7,734 nucleotides of DNA from Brevundimonas sp. (GCF_031082345.1 NZ_JAVHLH010000133.1:1-7734); one strand, 5' to 3'; counted from the first letter of the stretch, positions 1-6,418 are shown. A program made the numbers and translations. The notes: generated by a model from the letters alone, not told the origin.

Positions 1-120
1 GTCGAAAATGAATCCGGAGCGCTGGAGTCAAATAATTATTGATGAAGTTCTCGAATGGACGATGTTTTCCAACGACGATATTTAGAACTATTTTCGTTTT
101 CTAAATCTCAAATACAGGCA
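1..120. other. AT-rich tract of atypical composition
   Basis: By direct count, 44 of the first 120 bases are G or C (about 37%), while the DNA from about position 121 onward is strongly GC-rich. The tract contains runs such as AATAATTATT (31-40) and TTTTCGTTTT (91-100). Two GANTC sites, the target of the CcrM methylase in Caulobacterales, lie at 10-14 and 25-29. The abrupt change suggests the edge of horizontally acquired DNA or an AT-rich gene end beside uvrB. No insertion-sequence terminal repeat or integrase is visible in the window, so this is inferred from composition only. Confidence 0.5.
2..85 (+). CDS. Possible 3' end of an unrecognised gene (partial)
   Basis: The frame starting at base 2 stays open to a TAG at 83-85 and would encode the last 27 residues of a protein whose start lies before the window. 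The peptide reads SKMNPERWSQIIIDEVLEW followed by TMFSNDDI, a protein-like mix of charged and aromatic residues. I do not recognise the family. The tract is AT-rich, so its codon use differs sharply from the rest of the window. Against the call: 27 open codons can occur by chance, and one minus-strand frame is also open to base 1, although without an ATG. The gene, if real, converges on uvrB. Confidence 0.3.
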   Translation, partial: SKMNPERWSQIIIDEVLEWTMFSNDDI

Positions 121-128
121 GGATCGTC

Positions 129-155
129 CGCTAGTTGGCTGCGACCCTGCTAGCG
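129..155. repeat. Small inverted repeat downstream of uvrB
   Basis: CGCTAG at 129-134 and CTAGCG at 150-155 form a 6-bp inverted repeat around a 15-base loop, 15 bases past the uvrB stop codon in the direction of uvrB transcription. It could be a weak transcription terminator, but there is no clear run of U after it on the minus strand. A chance occurrence is quite possible. Confidence 0.2.
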
Positions 156-170
156 ACCAGTTCCACCCCC

Positions 171-2507
171 CTACCTTCCCTTCCGGAACGCCTCCGCCTT
201 CTCCGCCGCCGCGTCGGCCCGCCAGCGCTTCGGCGCGGACTTGTCGACCGTCTCCCCCTCGGCGGTCAGCACCTCATTGGCGAACTCGAGGTCCATCAGC
301 TTCATGCGCTTGATCTCGTCGCGCAGGCGGGCGGCTTCCTCGAATTCGAGGTTGGCGGCGGCGTTGCGCATGCGGCCTTCGAGGTCCTTGAGGGCGGCCT
401 GGAAATTGCTGCCCACGAAGGGTTTGGACGCCTCGGCCACGCCCGGGGCCGTGAGCTTGTCGAGGGCGCGGGACTCATAGGGGCTGGCCATGATCTCGCG
501 GATGTCGCGCTTGACCGACTCCGGGGTGATGCCGTGTTCGGCGTTGTAGGCCTCCTGCTTCTCGCGGCGGCGGTTGGTCTCGGCGATGGCGCGCTCCATC
601 GAGCCGGTCATGCGGTCGGCGTAGAGGATGACGCGGCCGTCGACGTTGCGGGCGGCGCGGCCGATGGTCTGGATCAGCGAGGTCTCGGAGCGCAGGAAGC
701 CCTCCTTGTCGGCGTCGAGGATGGCGACCAGGCCGCACTCGGGGATGTCGAGGCCCTCGCGCAGCAGGTTGATGCCGATCAGGACGTCGAAGGCGCCCAT
801 GCGCAGGTCGCGCAGGATCTCGATCCGCTCGAGGGTGTCGACGTCGGAGTGCATGTAGCGGACGCGGACGCCCTGTTCGTGCATGTATTCGGTCAGGTCC
901 TCGGCCATCTTCTTGGTCAGGACGGTGACGAGCGAGCGGTAGCCGTTGCGGGCGACCTGTTTGACCTCGTCGATGACGTCGTCGACCTGGTTGCGGGTGT
1001 CCCCGCTGACCGGGCGGATCTCGACCGGGGGGTCGATCAGGCCGGTGGGGCGGATGACCTGTTCGGTGAAGACGCCGCCGGTGCGCTCCATCTCCCACGG
1101 GCCGGGGGTGGCGGAGACGAAGACGGTCTGGGGGCGCATGGCGTCCCATTCGTCGAACTTGAGCGGGCGGTTGTCGATGCAGCTGGGCAGGCGGAAGCCG
1201 TATTCGGCCAGGGTGGATTTGCGGCGGTAGTCGCCGCGGTACATGCCGCTGATCTGGCCGACGGTGACGTGGCTCTCGTCGACGAACAGCAGGGCGTTGT
1301 CGGGGATGTATTCGAAGAAGGTGGGCGGCGGCTCGCCCGGGGCGCGGCCGGTCAGCCAGCGGCTGTAGTTCTCGATGCCGGCGCAGGAGCCGGTGGCCTC
1401 CATCATCTCCAGATCGAAGCGCACGCGTTGCTCGAGGCGCTGGGCCTCCAGCAGCTTGCCGTTCTCGACCATCCAGTCGAGCGTCTCCTTGAGCTCGGCC
1501 TTGATGCCGGTGATGGCCTGGTTGAGCGAGGGTCTGGGGGTGACGTAGTGGCTGGCGGCGTAGACGGTGATCTCGGTCAGGTCGGCGGTCTTCTTGCCGG
1601 TCAGGGGGTCGAACTCCTGGATGGATTCCAGCTCGTCGCCGAACAGCTGGATGCGCCAGGCGCGGTCTTCCTGGTGGACGGGGAAGATCTCGATGGTGTC
1701 GCCGCGCTTGCGGAACATGCCGCGCTCGAAGGCGGCGTCGTTGCGCTTGTACTGCAGGGCGATCAGGTCGGCGCGGAGCTTGGACTCGTCGATCTGGTCG
1801 CCGACCTTCAGGGTGAAGGTCATGGCGGTGTAGGTCTCGACCGAGCCGATGCCGTAGATGCAGCTGACGCTGGCCACGACGATGACGTCGTCGCGCTCCA
1901 GGATCGCCCGCGTCGCCGAGTGGCGCATGCGGTCGATCTGCTCGTTCACCGAGCTGTCCTTCTCGATGTAGGTGTCCGACTTCGGGACGTAGGCTTCCGG
2001 TTGATAGTAGTCGTAGTAGCTGACGAAATACTCGACGGCGTTGTCGGGGAAGAAGCTCTTGAACTCGGAATAGAGCTGGGCGGCGAGGGTCTTGTTGGGG
2101 GCGAGGATCAGGGCCGGGCGCTGGGTCGCCTCGATGACCTTGGCCATGGTGAAGGTCTTGCCCGAGCCGGTGACGCCGAGCAGGACCTGATCGCGCTCGC
2201 CGGTGTTCGCCGTGGCCACGAGCTCGGCGATGGCGGCGGGCTGGTCGCCGGCGGGGGTGTATCGGGTCTCGAGCCGGAAGGGGATGTGCTTGCGGCCGGC
2301 GGGACGGTCGGGGCGGTGCGGGGTCCAGTCGGCTGGGGCGCCGGGGGCCTCTTCCGGCGTCAGGCGCGGGCCGGTGACCGGGGCGAACATCGGGGCGCGG
2401 TTCTTCGCCGCCGCCGGGTCGAAGAGGAACGGCGCCGGGGCCTCCGCCAGGCCCGACTGGCCGGGGACATGGACGGGCTTGCCGGATTTGCTGGGAGAAC
2501 GGGCCAT
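171..2507 (-). CDS. uvrB: UvrABC excinuclease subunit B (damage-verification helicase)
   Basis: UvrB receives damaged DNA from UvrA, verifies the lesion using its helicase fold and beta-hairpin, and recruits UvrC for dual incision. Numbering from the ATG gives 778 residues, against about 670 for E. coli UvrB. Residues 1-76 are an extension rich in Pro and Ala; the conserved core begins near residue 77 ([17 protein letters not shown]). Visible motifs: Walker A GVTGSGKT (111-118); the damage-binding hairpin beginning [10 protein letters not shown] (164-173); Walker B DESH (410-413); SATPG (465-469); motif [11 protein letters not shown] (613-621); and a C-terminal UVR motif for UvrA/UvrC contact (about 703-738). 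All key residues are present and the frame is intact. A TTG three codons upstream (2514-2516) is an alternative start, as is an ATG at 2388-2390. Neither the ATG nor the TTG has a clear Shine-Dalgarno. The ATG at 2505-2507 lies inside a LexA-type motif. The 65-aa membrane protein gene ends 59 bases upstream on the same strand, so read-through is possible. Confidence 0.97.
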   Translation of the reverse strand: MARSPSKSGKPVHVPGQSGLAEAPAPFLFDPAAAKNRAPMFAPVTGPRLTPEEAPGAPADWTPHRPDRPAGRKHIPFRLETRYTPAGDQPAAIAELVATANTGERDQVLLGVTGSGKTFTMAKVIEATQRPALILAPNKTLAAQLYSEFKSFFPDNAVEYFVSYYDYYQPEAYVPKSDTYIEKDSSVNEQIDRMRHSATRAILERDDVIVVASVSCIYGIGSVETYTAMTFTLKVGDQIDESKLRADLIALQYKRNDAAFERGMFRKRGDTIEIFPVHQEDRAWRIQLFGDELESIQEFDPLTGKKTADLTEITVYAASHYVTPRPSLNQAITGIKAELKETLDWMVENGKLLEAQRLEQRVRFDLEMMEATGSCAGIENYSRWLTGRAPGEPPPTFFEYIPDNALLFVDESHVTVGQISGMYRGDYRRKSTLAEYGFRLPSCIDNRPLKFDEWDAMRPQTVFVSATPGPWEMERTGGVFTEQVIRPTGLIDPPVEIRPVSGDTRNQVDDVIDEVKQVARNGYRSLVTVLTKKMAEDLTEYMHEQGVRVRYMHSDVDTLERIEILRDLRMGAFDVLIGINLLREGLDIPECGLVAILDADKEGFLRSETSLIQTIGRAARNVDGRVILYADRMTGSMERAIAETNRRREKQEAYNAEHGITPESVKRDIREIMASPYESRALDKLTAPGVAEASKPFVGSNFQAALKDLEGRMRNAAANLEFEEAARLRDEIKRMKLMDLEFANEVLTAEGETVDKSAPKRWRADAAAEKAEAFRKGR

Positions 2508-2511
2508 GAAC
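2497..2511 (-). promoter_or_regulatory. Candidate LexA (SOS) box at the uvrB start
   Basis: On the minus strand the sequence reads GTTCATGGCCCGTTC, an exact match to GTTC-N7-GTTC, the direct-repeat motif bound by alphaproteobacterial LexA. It covers the assumed uvrB ATG (2505-2507). Nucleotide excision repair genes are common SOS targets, so the placement makes biological sense. The eight fixed bases would appear by chance roughly 0.2 times in a window of this size counting both strands, and far less often at this exact spot. The unusual point is its position over the start codon, which implies a promoter very close to the gene or blocking of the elongating polymerase. Confidence 0.5.
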
Positions 2512-2566
2512 GCCAAGGTAGGGTGCGGGGCGGCAGGCGGCTAGAGGGCGCGCCGCCCCGCGGGCG

Positions 2567-2764
2567 TCAGACGCCGCGCAGCAGGACGCCGGCGGTCAGG
2601 ACGGCGAAGGCGACGGCCAGGGTGTTGAAGACGTGCTCGCTGACCACCGGGATGTCGACGCCGGCGTACTGGACCAGCATGGCCAGGACGGCGAGGATCA
2701 CGGCGATGGCGAACAGGGGCACGGACGGAGCCGTGAGCGGAAGACCGGCGCGACGAAGGGCCAT
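2567..2764 (-). CDS. Small two-helix membrane protein, 65 aa (copy 1)
   Basis: The product is unnamed; I do not recognise a described function. It has two hydrophobic segments, about residues 13-34 and 45-62, joined by a short conserved turn GVDIPVVSEH (35-44). Arginines at residues 4-5 and 63 with acidic residues in the turn predict, by the positive-inside rule, an inner-membrane hairpin with both ends in the cytoplasm. The ATG at 2762-2764 has an AGGA Shine-Dalgarno seven bases upstream. A second copy of the same length lies at 6123-6320; 37 of 65 residues are identical without gaps, which strongly supports both as real genes. It sits 78 bases downstream of the TonB receptor stop and 59 bases upstream of uvrB, all on one strand; I see no convincing terminator or promoter in either gap. 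A 91-codon frame (2541-2816) overlaps it but is Arg/Pro-rich and looks like a shadow. Confidence 0.85.
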   Translation of the reverse strand: MALRRAGLPLTAPSVPLFAIAVILAVLAMLVQYAGVDIPVVSEHVFNTLAVAFAVLTAGVLLRGV

Positions 2765-2842
2765 GGGAGCATCCTGATGCGTGACGCGGCGAGATGCGGC
2801 GGTCGAGCTTCGCCATAACGCGGGGCCCGACCGCTCGTTCCG

Positions 2843-5116
2843 TCAGAAGCGGAGCCGCACCCCGGCCATGGCCAGACGCGGGGCGCCGGGGCGGGCGCCG
2901 GCCGGGGACAAGGCCGCGGTATAGACCTCGTCGGTGACGTTCTGGACGCTGGCGAACAACGCCGCCCGGTCGGTGAGCTCGACCGTGGCGGCGAGGTCGA
3001 CGAGGGTGCGGGCGTCGATCCGGTCGCCGGCGGCGATCGGCCCGGAGCCGGCCGAGGCGCGGGTCTCGGAGACGCGATTGACGCTGGCGTCGAGGCTCCA
3101 GCGGTCGAAGTCGAGACCGGCGTTGAGGGTCAGCTGGTGGCGCGGCAGATAGGGCAGTTCGTCGCCCGCCGCGACCACGCCCCAGGGGTCATAGTCCGAG
3201 CTGAAGCTCGTCTGGAACTCGCCGTCGCTGAGGGTGTAGACCAGCGATACCGGTACGCCGAAGCCGCGGCCGAAGGCCTCGCCGGCGTCCCATGAGGCGG
3301 TGACCTCGAGACCGCGCACCTCGACCGCACCGCCGGAGAACTGGTCGCCGATGACGCAGCCGCCGCCGGTCGAGGCGGTGCAGCTGCCCAGCAGATTGTC
3401 GTAGTCGTTGAGATAGGCGATGGCCTCCAGCGAGACGGCGCCGTCGTAGCGCAGGCCGGCCTCATAGTTCCACGAGGTCTCGGGATCGGCGTCGGAGCCG
3501 GGGCCAGGGTTGGCGAAGCCGCGATGGGCCCCGGCGACCAGAAGAATGCTGTCGGTCAGCTGATACGTCGCGCCGACGCCCGGGATCCAGACGTCGAAGC
3601 CGGTCTCGACCACGCGGGTCGGGGCGTCGCGTCCGGGCGGGCTGGTCGGATAGTCGATGCGGCGCAGGTCGATGGACTCATAGCGAAGGCCCGGGGTCAC
3701 CGTCAGGCGACCGGCGCGGAGGGTGTCGCGGACGAAGAAGGCCCAGGCCTCGGCCTCGCCGACCCGGTTGGTCTGGGCCCCGTCGACACCCCGCGTGGTC
3801 AGCGTCATGGCGCCGTCGTCCATGCGGTAGACGTCGTCGCGCTGGAACCGATCCTCGCTGTCCTGGTGGTAGCGAGCCGACAGTTCCAGCGCATGGCTGA
3901 GGCCGCCCGTATCGAAGCGGGTGGTCACGACCGACTGGATCCCTTCGGAGACATAGGCGCGGTTGTTGTTGCGGACGCGCAGGCCCTGGGCGCCGCTGAC
4001 CACGCCGGGATCGCCGCGCAGGATGCCGAGGGAGACCGGATGGGCCGCCGGATCGGCCAGCACCGTGGCGATCCCGACCCAGCCGGTCCCGGCGCCGTTG
4101 CGCACGTCATTGAGCTTGTACCAGGCGCGGGTCGTGTCGTGACGATAGGCCGTGGTGGTCAGGTTGACCGAGGGGGAGACGTCGAGGCTGTGGGTCAGCT
4201 GAAGGGTGTCATGGTCGACATTCATGACGTCGACCTGGCTGCCGGCGTAGCGACGGTAGGGATCGGCGGCGAAGTCGGCGAGGGTGAGGCCGAGATAGGT
4301 TTCGTCCGAGCGCTCGGTCAGGGTCTGGTATTTGAGGGACAGGGCCTGGGCCATGCCAGCGCCCGGCGCGGTGCGCAGGCCGAGCCGGAAGACGGCGTCA
4401 TCGATATCGAAGCCGGTGGAGCCCCCATTGTCGAGGCGTTTGAAACCGTCCGACTGTTCATGCAGGAGCTCGATCTGGCCGCCGACCTGCCAGTCGGGCC
4501 CGGCCTCGATCCAGCCGCCGATCGCCCCATGGGCGCGGACGCCGCCGAAATCTCCGCCCACCAGGCTGGCCCGTCCGGCCAGGCCCTCGCCCGCGCCGCC
4601 GCCGATCGGGGTCGAGGTCAGGTTGACGGAGCCGCCCGTGGTCAGGGGGCCGTATTTGATCGCCCCGGGGCCCTTGGTGACCTCGACGCCGGTCATGCGG
4701 GCGAGGCGGGGGAAATAGTAGGCCGCGGGCGCAGCATAAGGCGCCGGGGCGATGAGGACGCCATCCTCCATCAAGGCGACCCGCGCCGAGCGATCGGTCC
4801 CGGAGCCGCGGATGCCGATATTGGGCCGCAGGCCGAAGCCGTCCTCTTCCTGGAGCACCACGCCCGGGGCCTGGCGGAGGACGCGATTGACGTCGGAATA
4901 GGCGAAGGTCTCGAGCGCCGCCTCGTCCAGATAGGTGGCCGAGCCGCCGACGGCCCGAGCCTCGGCGCGCGAGCCGACAACGACGACCGGCCGGAGGACG
5001 ACCGGATCCTCCCACGTCGGGGTCGGCGCCGCCGCGCGGGGCGGTTCTCCGGCGAGCACCGACGAGGCGGCGGTCGAGACAGCGAGGGCGAGGACTGACG
5101 TCAGCGTGCGGTTCAA
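2843..5116 (-). CDS. TonB-dependent outer-membrane receptor, FecA-like
   Basis: This is a ligand-gated outer-membrane transporter driven by TonB-ExbBD, probably for an iron chelate; the ligand cannot be read from the sequence. The 757 residues begin with a signal peptide (1-22, cleavage after SVLA). A likely TonB box lies in DPVVLRPVVVVG (37-48). The plug domain covers about 50-170 and includes DVNRVLRQAPGVVLQEEDGF (75-94), NIGIRGSG (99-106) and EVTKGPGAIKYGP (145-157). A 22-strand-type barrel follows and ends in LRLRF-like VRLRF with a terminal Phe, as expected for BAM-dependent insertion. The plug and the barrel segment YDNLLGSC...GGGC (572-587, two cysteines seven residues apart) resemble FecA-type (COG4772) receptors. 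There is no N-terminal signalling (STN) domain and no fecI/fecR pair nearby. The start is TTG at 5114-5116: GGAG lies eight bases upstream, an in-frame TAG stands 12 codons upstream (5150-5152), and no ATG or GTG lies between. A possible Fur site lies just upstream of the ribosome-binding site. Confidence 0.93.
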   Translation of the reverse strand: MNRTLTSVLALAVSTAASSVLAGEPPRAAAPTPTWEDPVVLRPVVVVGSRAEARAVGGSATYLDEAALETFAYSDVNRVLRQAPGVVLQEEDGFGLRPNIGIRGSGTDRSARVALMEDGVLIAPAPYAAPAAYYFPRLARMTGVEVTKGPGAIKYGPLTTGGSVNLTSTPIGGGAGEGLAGRASLVGGDFGGVRAHGAIGGWIEAGPDWQVGGQIELLHEQSDGFKRLDNGGSTGFDIDDAVFRLGLRTAPGAGMAQALSLKYQTLTERSDETYLGLTLADFAADPYRRYAGSQVDVMNVDHDTLQLTHSLDVSPSVNLTTTAYRHDTTRAWYKLNDVRNGAGTGWVGIATVLADPAAHPVSLGILRGDPGVVSGAQGLRVRNNNRAYVSEGIQSVVTTRFDTGGLSHALELSARYHQDSEDRFQRDDVYRMDDGAMTLTTRGVDGAQTNRVGEAEAWAFFVRDTLRAGRLTVTPGLRYESIDLRRIDYPTSPPGRDAPTRVVETGFDVWIPGVGATYQLTDSILLVAGAHRGFANPGPGSDADPETSWNYEAGLRYDGAVSLEAIAYLNDYDNLLGSCTASTGGGCVIGDQFSGGAVEVRGLEVTASWDAGEAFGRGFGVPVSLVYTLSDGEFQTSFSSDYDPWGVVAAGDELPYLPRHQLTLNAGLDFDRWSLDASVNRVSETRASAGSGPIAAGDRIDARTLVDLAATVELTDRAALFASVQNVTDEVYTAALSPAGARPGAPRLAMAGVRLRF

Positions 5117-5135
5117 GGCGAAGGCTCCGGGTCGT

Positions 5136-5154
5136 GCAAATGCGAGTGACTATC
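5136..5154 (-). promoter_or_regulatory. Candidate Fur box upstream of the TonB receptor
   Basis: On the plus strand GCAAATGCGAGTGACTATC matches the classical 19-bp Fur consensus at 12 of 19 positions, counted by hand. It lies 19 bases upstream of the receptor start codon, adjacent to the GGAG ribosome-binding site. Iron repression of TonB receptors by Fur is common, which raises the prior, but 12 of 19 is a modest score and alphaproteobacteria may also use other iron regulators. Confidence 0.35.
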
Positions 5155-5201
5155 AACGAGCCCTCTCATCTGCCGCCGGCTCCTGCAAGTGCGACCCATT
5201 C

Positions 5202-5229
5202 TTAATATGGCCTCGTGTCCTGCACGCAA
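5202..5229 (-). promoter_or_regulatory. Weak candidate promoter for the TonB receptor
   Basis: Reading leftward, TTGCGT (5224-5229) and TATTAA (5202-5207) are separated by 16 bases and resemble -35 and -10 hexamers (3 of 6 and 4 of 6 matches to the E. coli consensus). This is the only AT-rich spot in the region. Transcription would begin about 80 bases before the receptor start codon and pass through the Fur-like site. The match is poor and caulobacterial promoters differ from the E. coli type. Confidence 0.22.
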
Positions 5230-5305
5230 CAGTCGCGGAGCCGGGCGGAACGGCCGGTCTGATCCGGTCCGAAAACCGCGAGACGATGCCGCGACAGTCG
5301 CGCAG
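5226..5305 (+). repeat. Pair of imperfect 15-base direct repeats
   Basis: GCAACAGTCGCGGAG (5226-5240) and GCGACAGTCGCGCAG (5291-5305) agree at 13 of 15 positions, starts 65 bases apart. The second copy also belongs to a near-perfect palindrome, CGCGAC-A-GTCGCG (5290-5302). Such an arrangement could be a pair of operators for a regulator of either divergent gene; no regulator gene is present in the window to suggest which. Confidence 0.35.
5264..5282 (+). repeat. Shared upstream element, copy 1
   Basis: CCGG, one base, then CCGAAAACCGCGAG. The final 14 bases recur exactly at 7496-7509, again preceded by CCGG (with a two-base spacer), in the other divergent intergenic region and in the same orientation. 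It lies 49 bases before the PEP mutase-like start codon. CCGAAAAC is a 6-of-8 match to the Caulobacter housekeeping -10 form GCTANAWC, but I see no matching -35 element. Role unknown. Confidence 0.4.
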
Positions 5306-5326
5306 GGTTCCGACTCTACGGAACCC
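5305..5326 (+). promoter_or_regulatory. Hairpin over the ribosome-binding region of the PEP mutase-like gene
   Basis: GGGTTCCG (5305-5312) and CGGAACCC (5319-5326) pair perfectly over 8 bp around a six-base loop ACTCTA. The only Shine-Dalgarno-like bases before the ATG at 5332, GGAA at 5320-5323, lie in the 3' arm, so the folded RNA would hide them. As DNA, the same symmetry could be an operator. A CcrM-type GANTC site (5312-5316) overlaps the loop. There is no U-run, so it is not a typical terminator. Confidence 0.45.
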
Positions 5327-5331
5327 CGCCC

Positions 5332-6111
5332 ATGACCGCCTTTCGCGACCTGCACCGATCCGGCCTGCTGATCCTGCCTAACGCCTGGGACGGAGGGTCG
5401 GCGGCGCTGATGCGGTCGCTGGGGGCGAAGGCGATCGCCACGACCAGCGCCGGCGTGGCCTGGGCGCTGGGCTGGCCGGACGGAGACGCCCTGCCGGTCG
5501 AGCGCGTGGTGCAGGCGACGCGGGATGTGGTTCGGGCGGCGCAGGGGCTGCCGGTCTCGGTCGATTTCGAGGGCGGCTATTCCGATGATCCGGCCGAGGT
5601 CGCGGCCTCGGCCCGGACAGTGGTCGAGGCGGGGGCGCAGGGGATCAATATCGAAGACGGCGGCGGCGCGCCCGAGGGGCTGGCGGCCAAGATCGCGGCC
5701 ATCCGGGCGGCGGTGGGCCCCGAGTTGTTCATCAACGCCCGTTGCGACGTGTGGCTGAGGGGCGTCGGCGAGGCGGGGACGCGCGTGGCCGAGGCGGCGC
5801 GGCGGGGCGCGATCTACCGGGCGGCGGGGGCGGACGGGCTGTTCGCGCCCGGGCTGACAGACGAGGCCGGAATCGCGGCGCTGGTCGCGGCGACGGACAT
5901 GCCGCTGAACCTGCTGGCTTACCCGGGGCTGCCGGAAGCGAAGAGGCTGGAGGCCATGGGCGTAAGGCGGCTGAGCGCCGGGTCGGGTCTGGCCAGCGCC
6001 GCCTACGGCCGGGCCGCGGCCCTGGCCCGGGATTTCCTGGTCGATGGAGCGTCAGAGCCGATGATGGCGGGCGGGCTGCCGTGGTCGGAGATGAACGCCC
6101 TCATGGCGTGA
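5332..6111 (+). CDS. Isocitrate lyase / PEP mutase superfamily enzyme
   Basis: The 259-residue protein matches the PEP_mutase family (the group annotated as isocitrate lyase/phosphoenolpyruvate mutase or carboxyphosphonoenolpyruvate mutase-like), cytosolic TIM-barrel enzymes that make or break C-C or P-C bonds next to a carboxylate using Mg2+. Visible family motifs in order: LPNAWDGGSA (15-24), TTSAGVAWALGWPDGD (37-52), VSVDFEGGY (75-83) and GINIEDG (104-110), which supply the metal-binding acids (D78, E80, E108), INARCDVWLRG (134-144) and RAAGADGLFAPG (163-174). The catalytic cysteine motif KKCGH of true isocitrate and methylisocitrate lyases is absent, so those reactions are unlikely; the real substrate is unknown. 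No phosphonate genes adjoin it. The ATG at 5332 has only GGAA eight bases upstream, buried in a hairpin. The gene is divergent from the TonB receptor and converges with the 65-aa membrane protein gene, stop codons 11 bases apart. Confidence 0.9.
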   Translation: MTAFRDLHRSGLLILPNAWDGGSAALMRSLGAKAIATTSAGVAWALGWPDGDALPVERVVQATRDVVRAAQGLPVSVDFEGGYSDDPAEVAASARTVVEAGAQGINIEDGGGAPEGLAAKIAAIRAAVGPELFINARCDVWLRGVGEAGTRVAEAARRGAIYRAAGADGLFAPGLTDEAGIAALVAATDMPLNLLAYPGLPEAKRLEAMGVRRLSAGSGLASAAYGRAAALARDFLVDGASEPMMAGGLPWSEMNALMA

Positions 6112-6122
6112 GGCGCGGCCGG

Positions 6123-6320
6123 TCAGAGTCCCCGGAACAGGACTCCGGCGCTGAGCACCGCGAAGGCGATCAGCAGGGTCTCGACGACATGGTCGCTGAC
6201 CCACGGGATGTCGATGCCGAGGAGGCGCGCCAGCACCGCCAGCAGGGCGATGAAGACGGCGGTCCCGAACACCGGCACGGTGGGCGCGGAGAGGGGGATC
6301 GCGCCGCGCAGACTGGCCAT
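6123..6320 (-). CDS. Small two-helix membrane protein, 65 aa (copy 2)
   Basis: This is a paralogue of the protein at 2567-2764: identical length, no gaps, 37 of 65 residues the same, including P9-L10, A12-P13, V15-P16, DIP (37-39), VS (41-42), HV (44-45), AFAVL (52-56) and AGVL-RG (58-64). Two hydrophobic segments (about 13-34 and 46-62) flank the turn GIDIPWVSDH, and the charge pattern again predicts an inner-membrane hairpin with both ends cytoplasmic. The ATG at 6318-6320 follows AGGAG by eight bases, a better ribosome-binding site than most genes here. It lies 90 bases downstream of the mscS-family stop on the same strand, so co-transcription is possible; no convincing promoter or terminator is visible in the gap. 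Function unknown; I cannot name the family. Confidence 0.85.
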   Translation of the reverse strand: MASLRGAIPLSAPTVPVFGTAVFIALLAVLARLLGIDIPWVSDHVVETLLIAFAVLSAGVLFRGL

Positions 6321-6405
6321 GACACAGGCTCCTGAACGCGCCGGAGGGTGAGCGCGAACCGGACTGTGCGCCGTGCCGCCAGACCTGGCAATACGACGGC
6401 CGGGC

Positions 6406-6418
6406 CGGGCTCAGCCCG
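6406..6418 (-). other. Short hairpin at the MscS stop codon
   Basis: CGGGC (6406-6410) and GCCCG (6414-6418) pair over 5 bp with the stop codon (6411-6413) as a three-base loop. It could slow or weakly terminate transcription before the 65-aa gene, but it lacks a U-run and such short GC stems are expected in DNA of this composition. Confidence 0.15.

Larger units (their letters stand above)
5117..5331. promoter_or_regulatory. Divergent intergenic region between receptor and PEP mutase-like gene
   Basis: These 215 bases must hold the promoters for both neighbours. Visible structure, leftmost first: a Fur-like site (5136-5154), the only AT-rich spot CTTAATAT (5201-5208), an imperfect 15-base direct repeat (5226-5240 and 5291-5305, 13 of 15 identical), two CCGGTC copies exactly 10 bases apart (5254-5259 and 5264-5269), an element shared with the other divergent region (5264-5282), and a perfect hairpin (5305-5326) ending six bases from the start codon at 5332. 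A GANTC site (5312-5316) spans the stem-loop junction of that hairpin. No sizeable open frame of coding character lies here. Confidence 0.6.

Noticed and set aside
135..2777. 880-codon open frame on the plus strand opposite uvrB
   Set aside because: It is antisense to uvrB and to the 65-aa gene. Long open antisense frames follow from high third-position GC; its residues are a low-complexity mix of Gly, Ala, Val, Asp and Leu with no recognisable domain, whereas uvrB is complete with all motifs.
2541..2816. 91-codon minus-strand frame overlapping the 65-aa gene
   Set aside because: Arg/Pro-rich shadow composition; the overlapped 65-aa frame has a paralogue, a ribosome-binding site and membrane helices.
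2765..2842. Terminator or promoter between the TonB receptor and the 65-aa gene
   Set aside because: Only short GC palindromes such as GGGCCC are present, with no U-run and no convincing -35/-10 pair.
3524..5098. 524-codon open frame opposite the TonB receptor
   Set aside because: The same composition effect; the minus-strand frame has a signal peptide, plug and barrel, and the plus-strand frame shows no family motif.
4458..5156. 232-codon minus-strand frame overlapping the receptor start
   Set aside because: It is an Arg/Pro/Gly-rich shift of the receptor frame with no domain, and I found no sign that it joins the receptor by a frameshift.
6109..6125. Bidirectional terminator between the convergent stops
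   Set aside because: Only 11 bases separate the stop codons, with no stem plus U-run on either strand.
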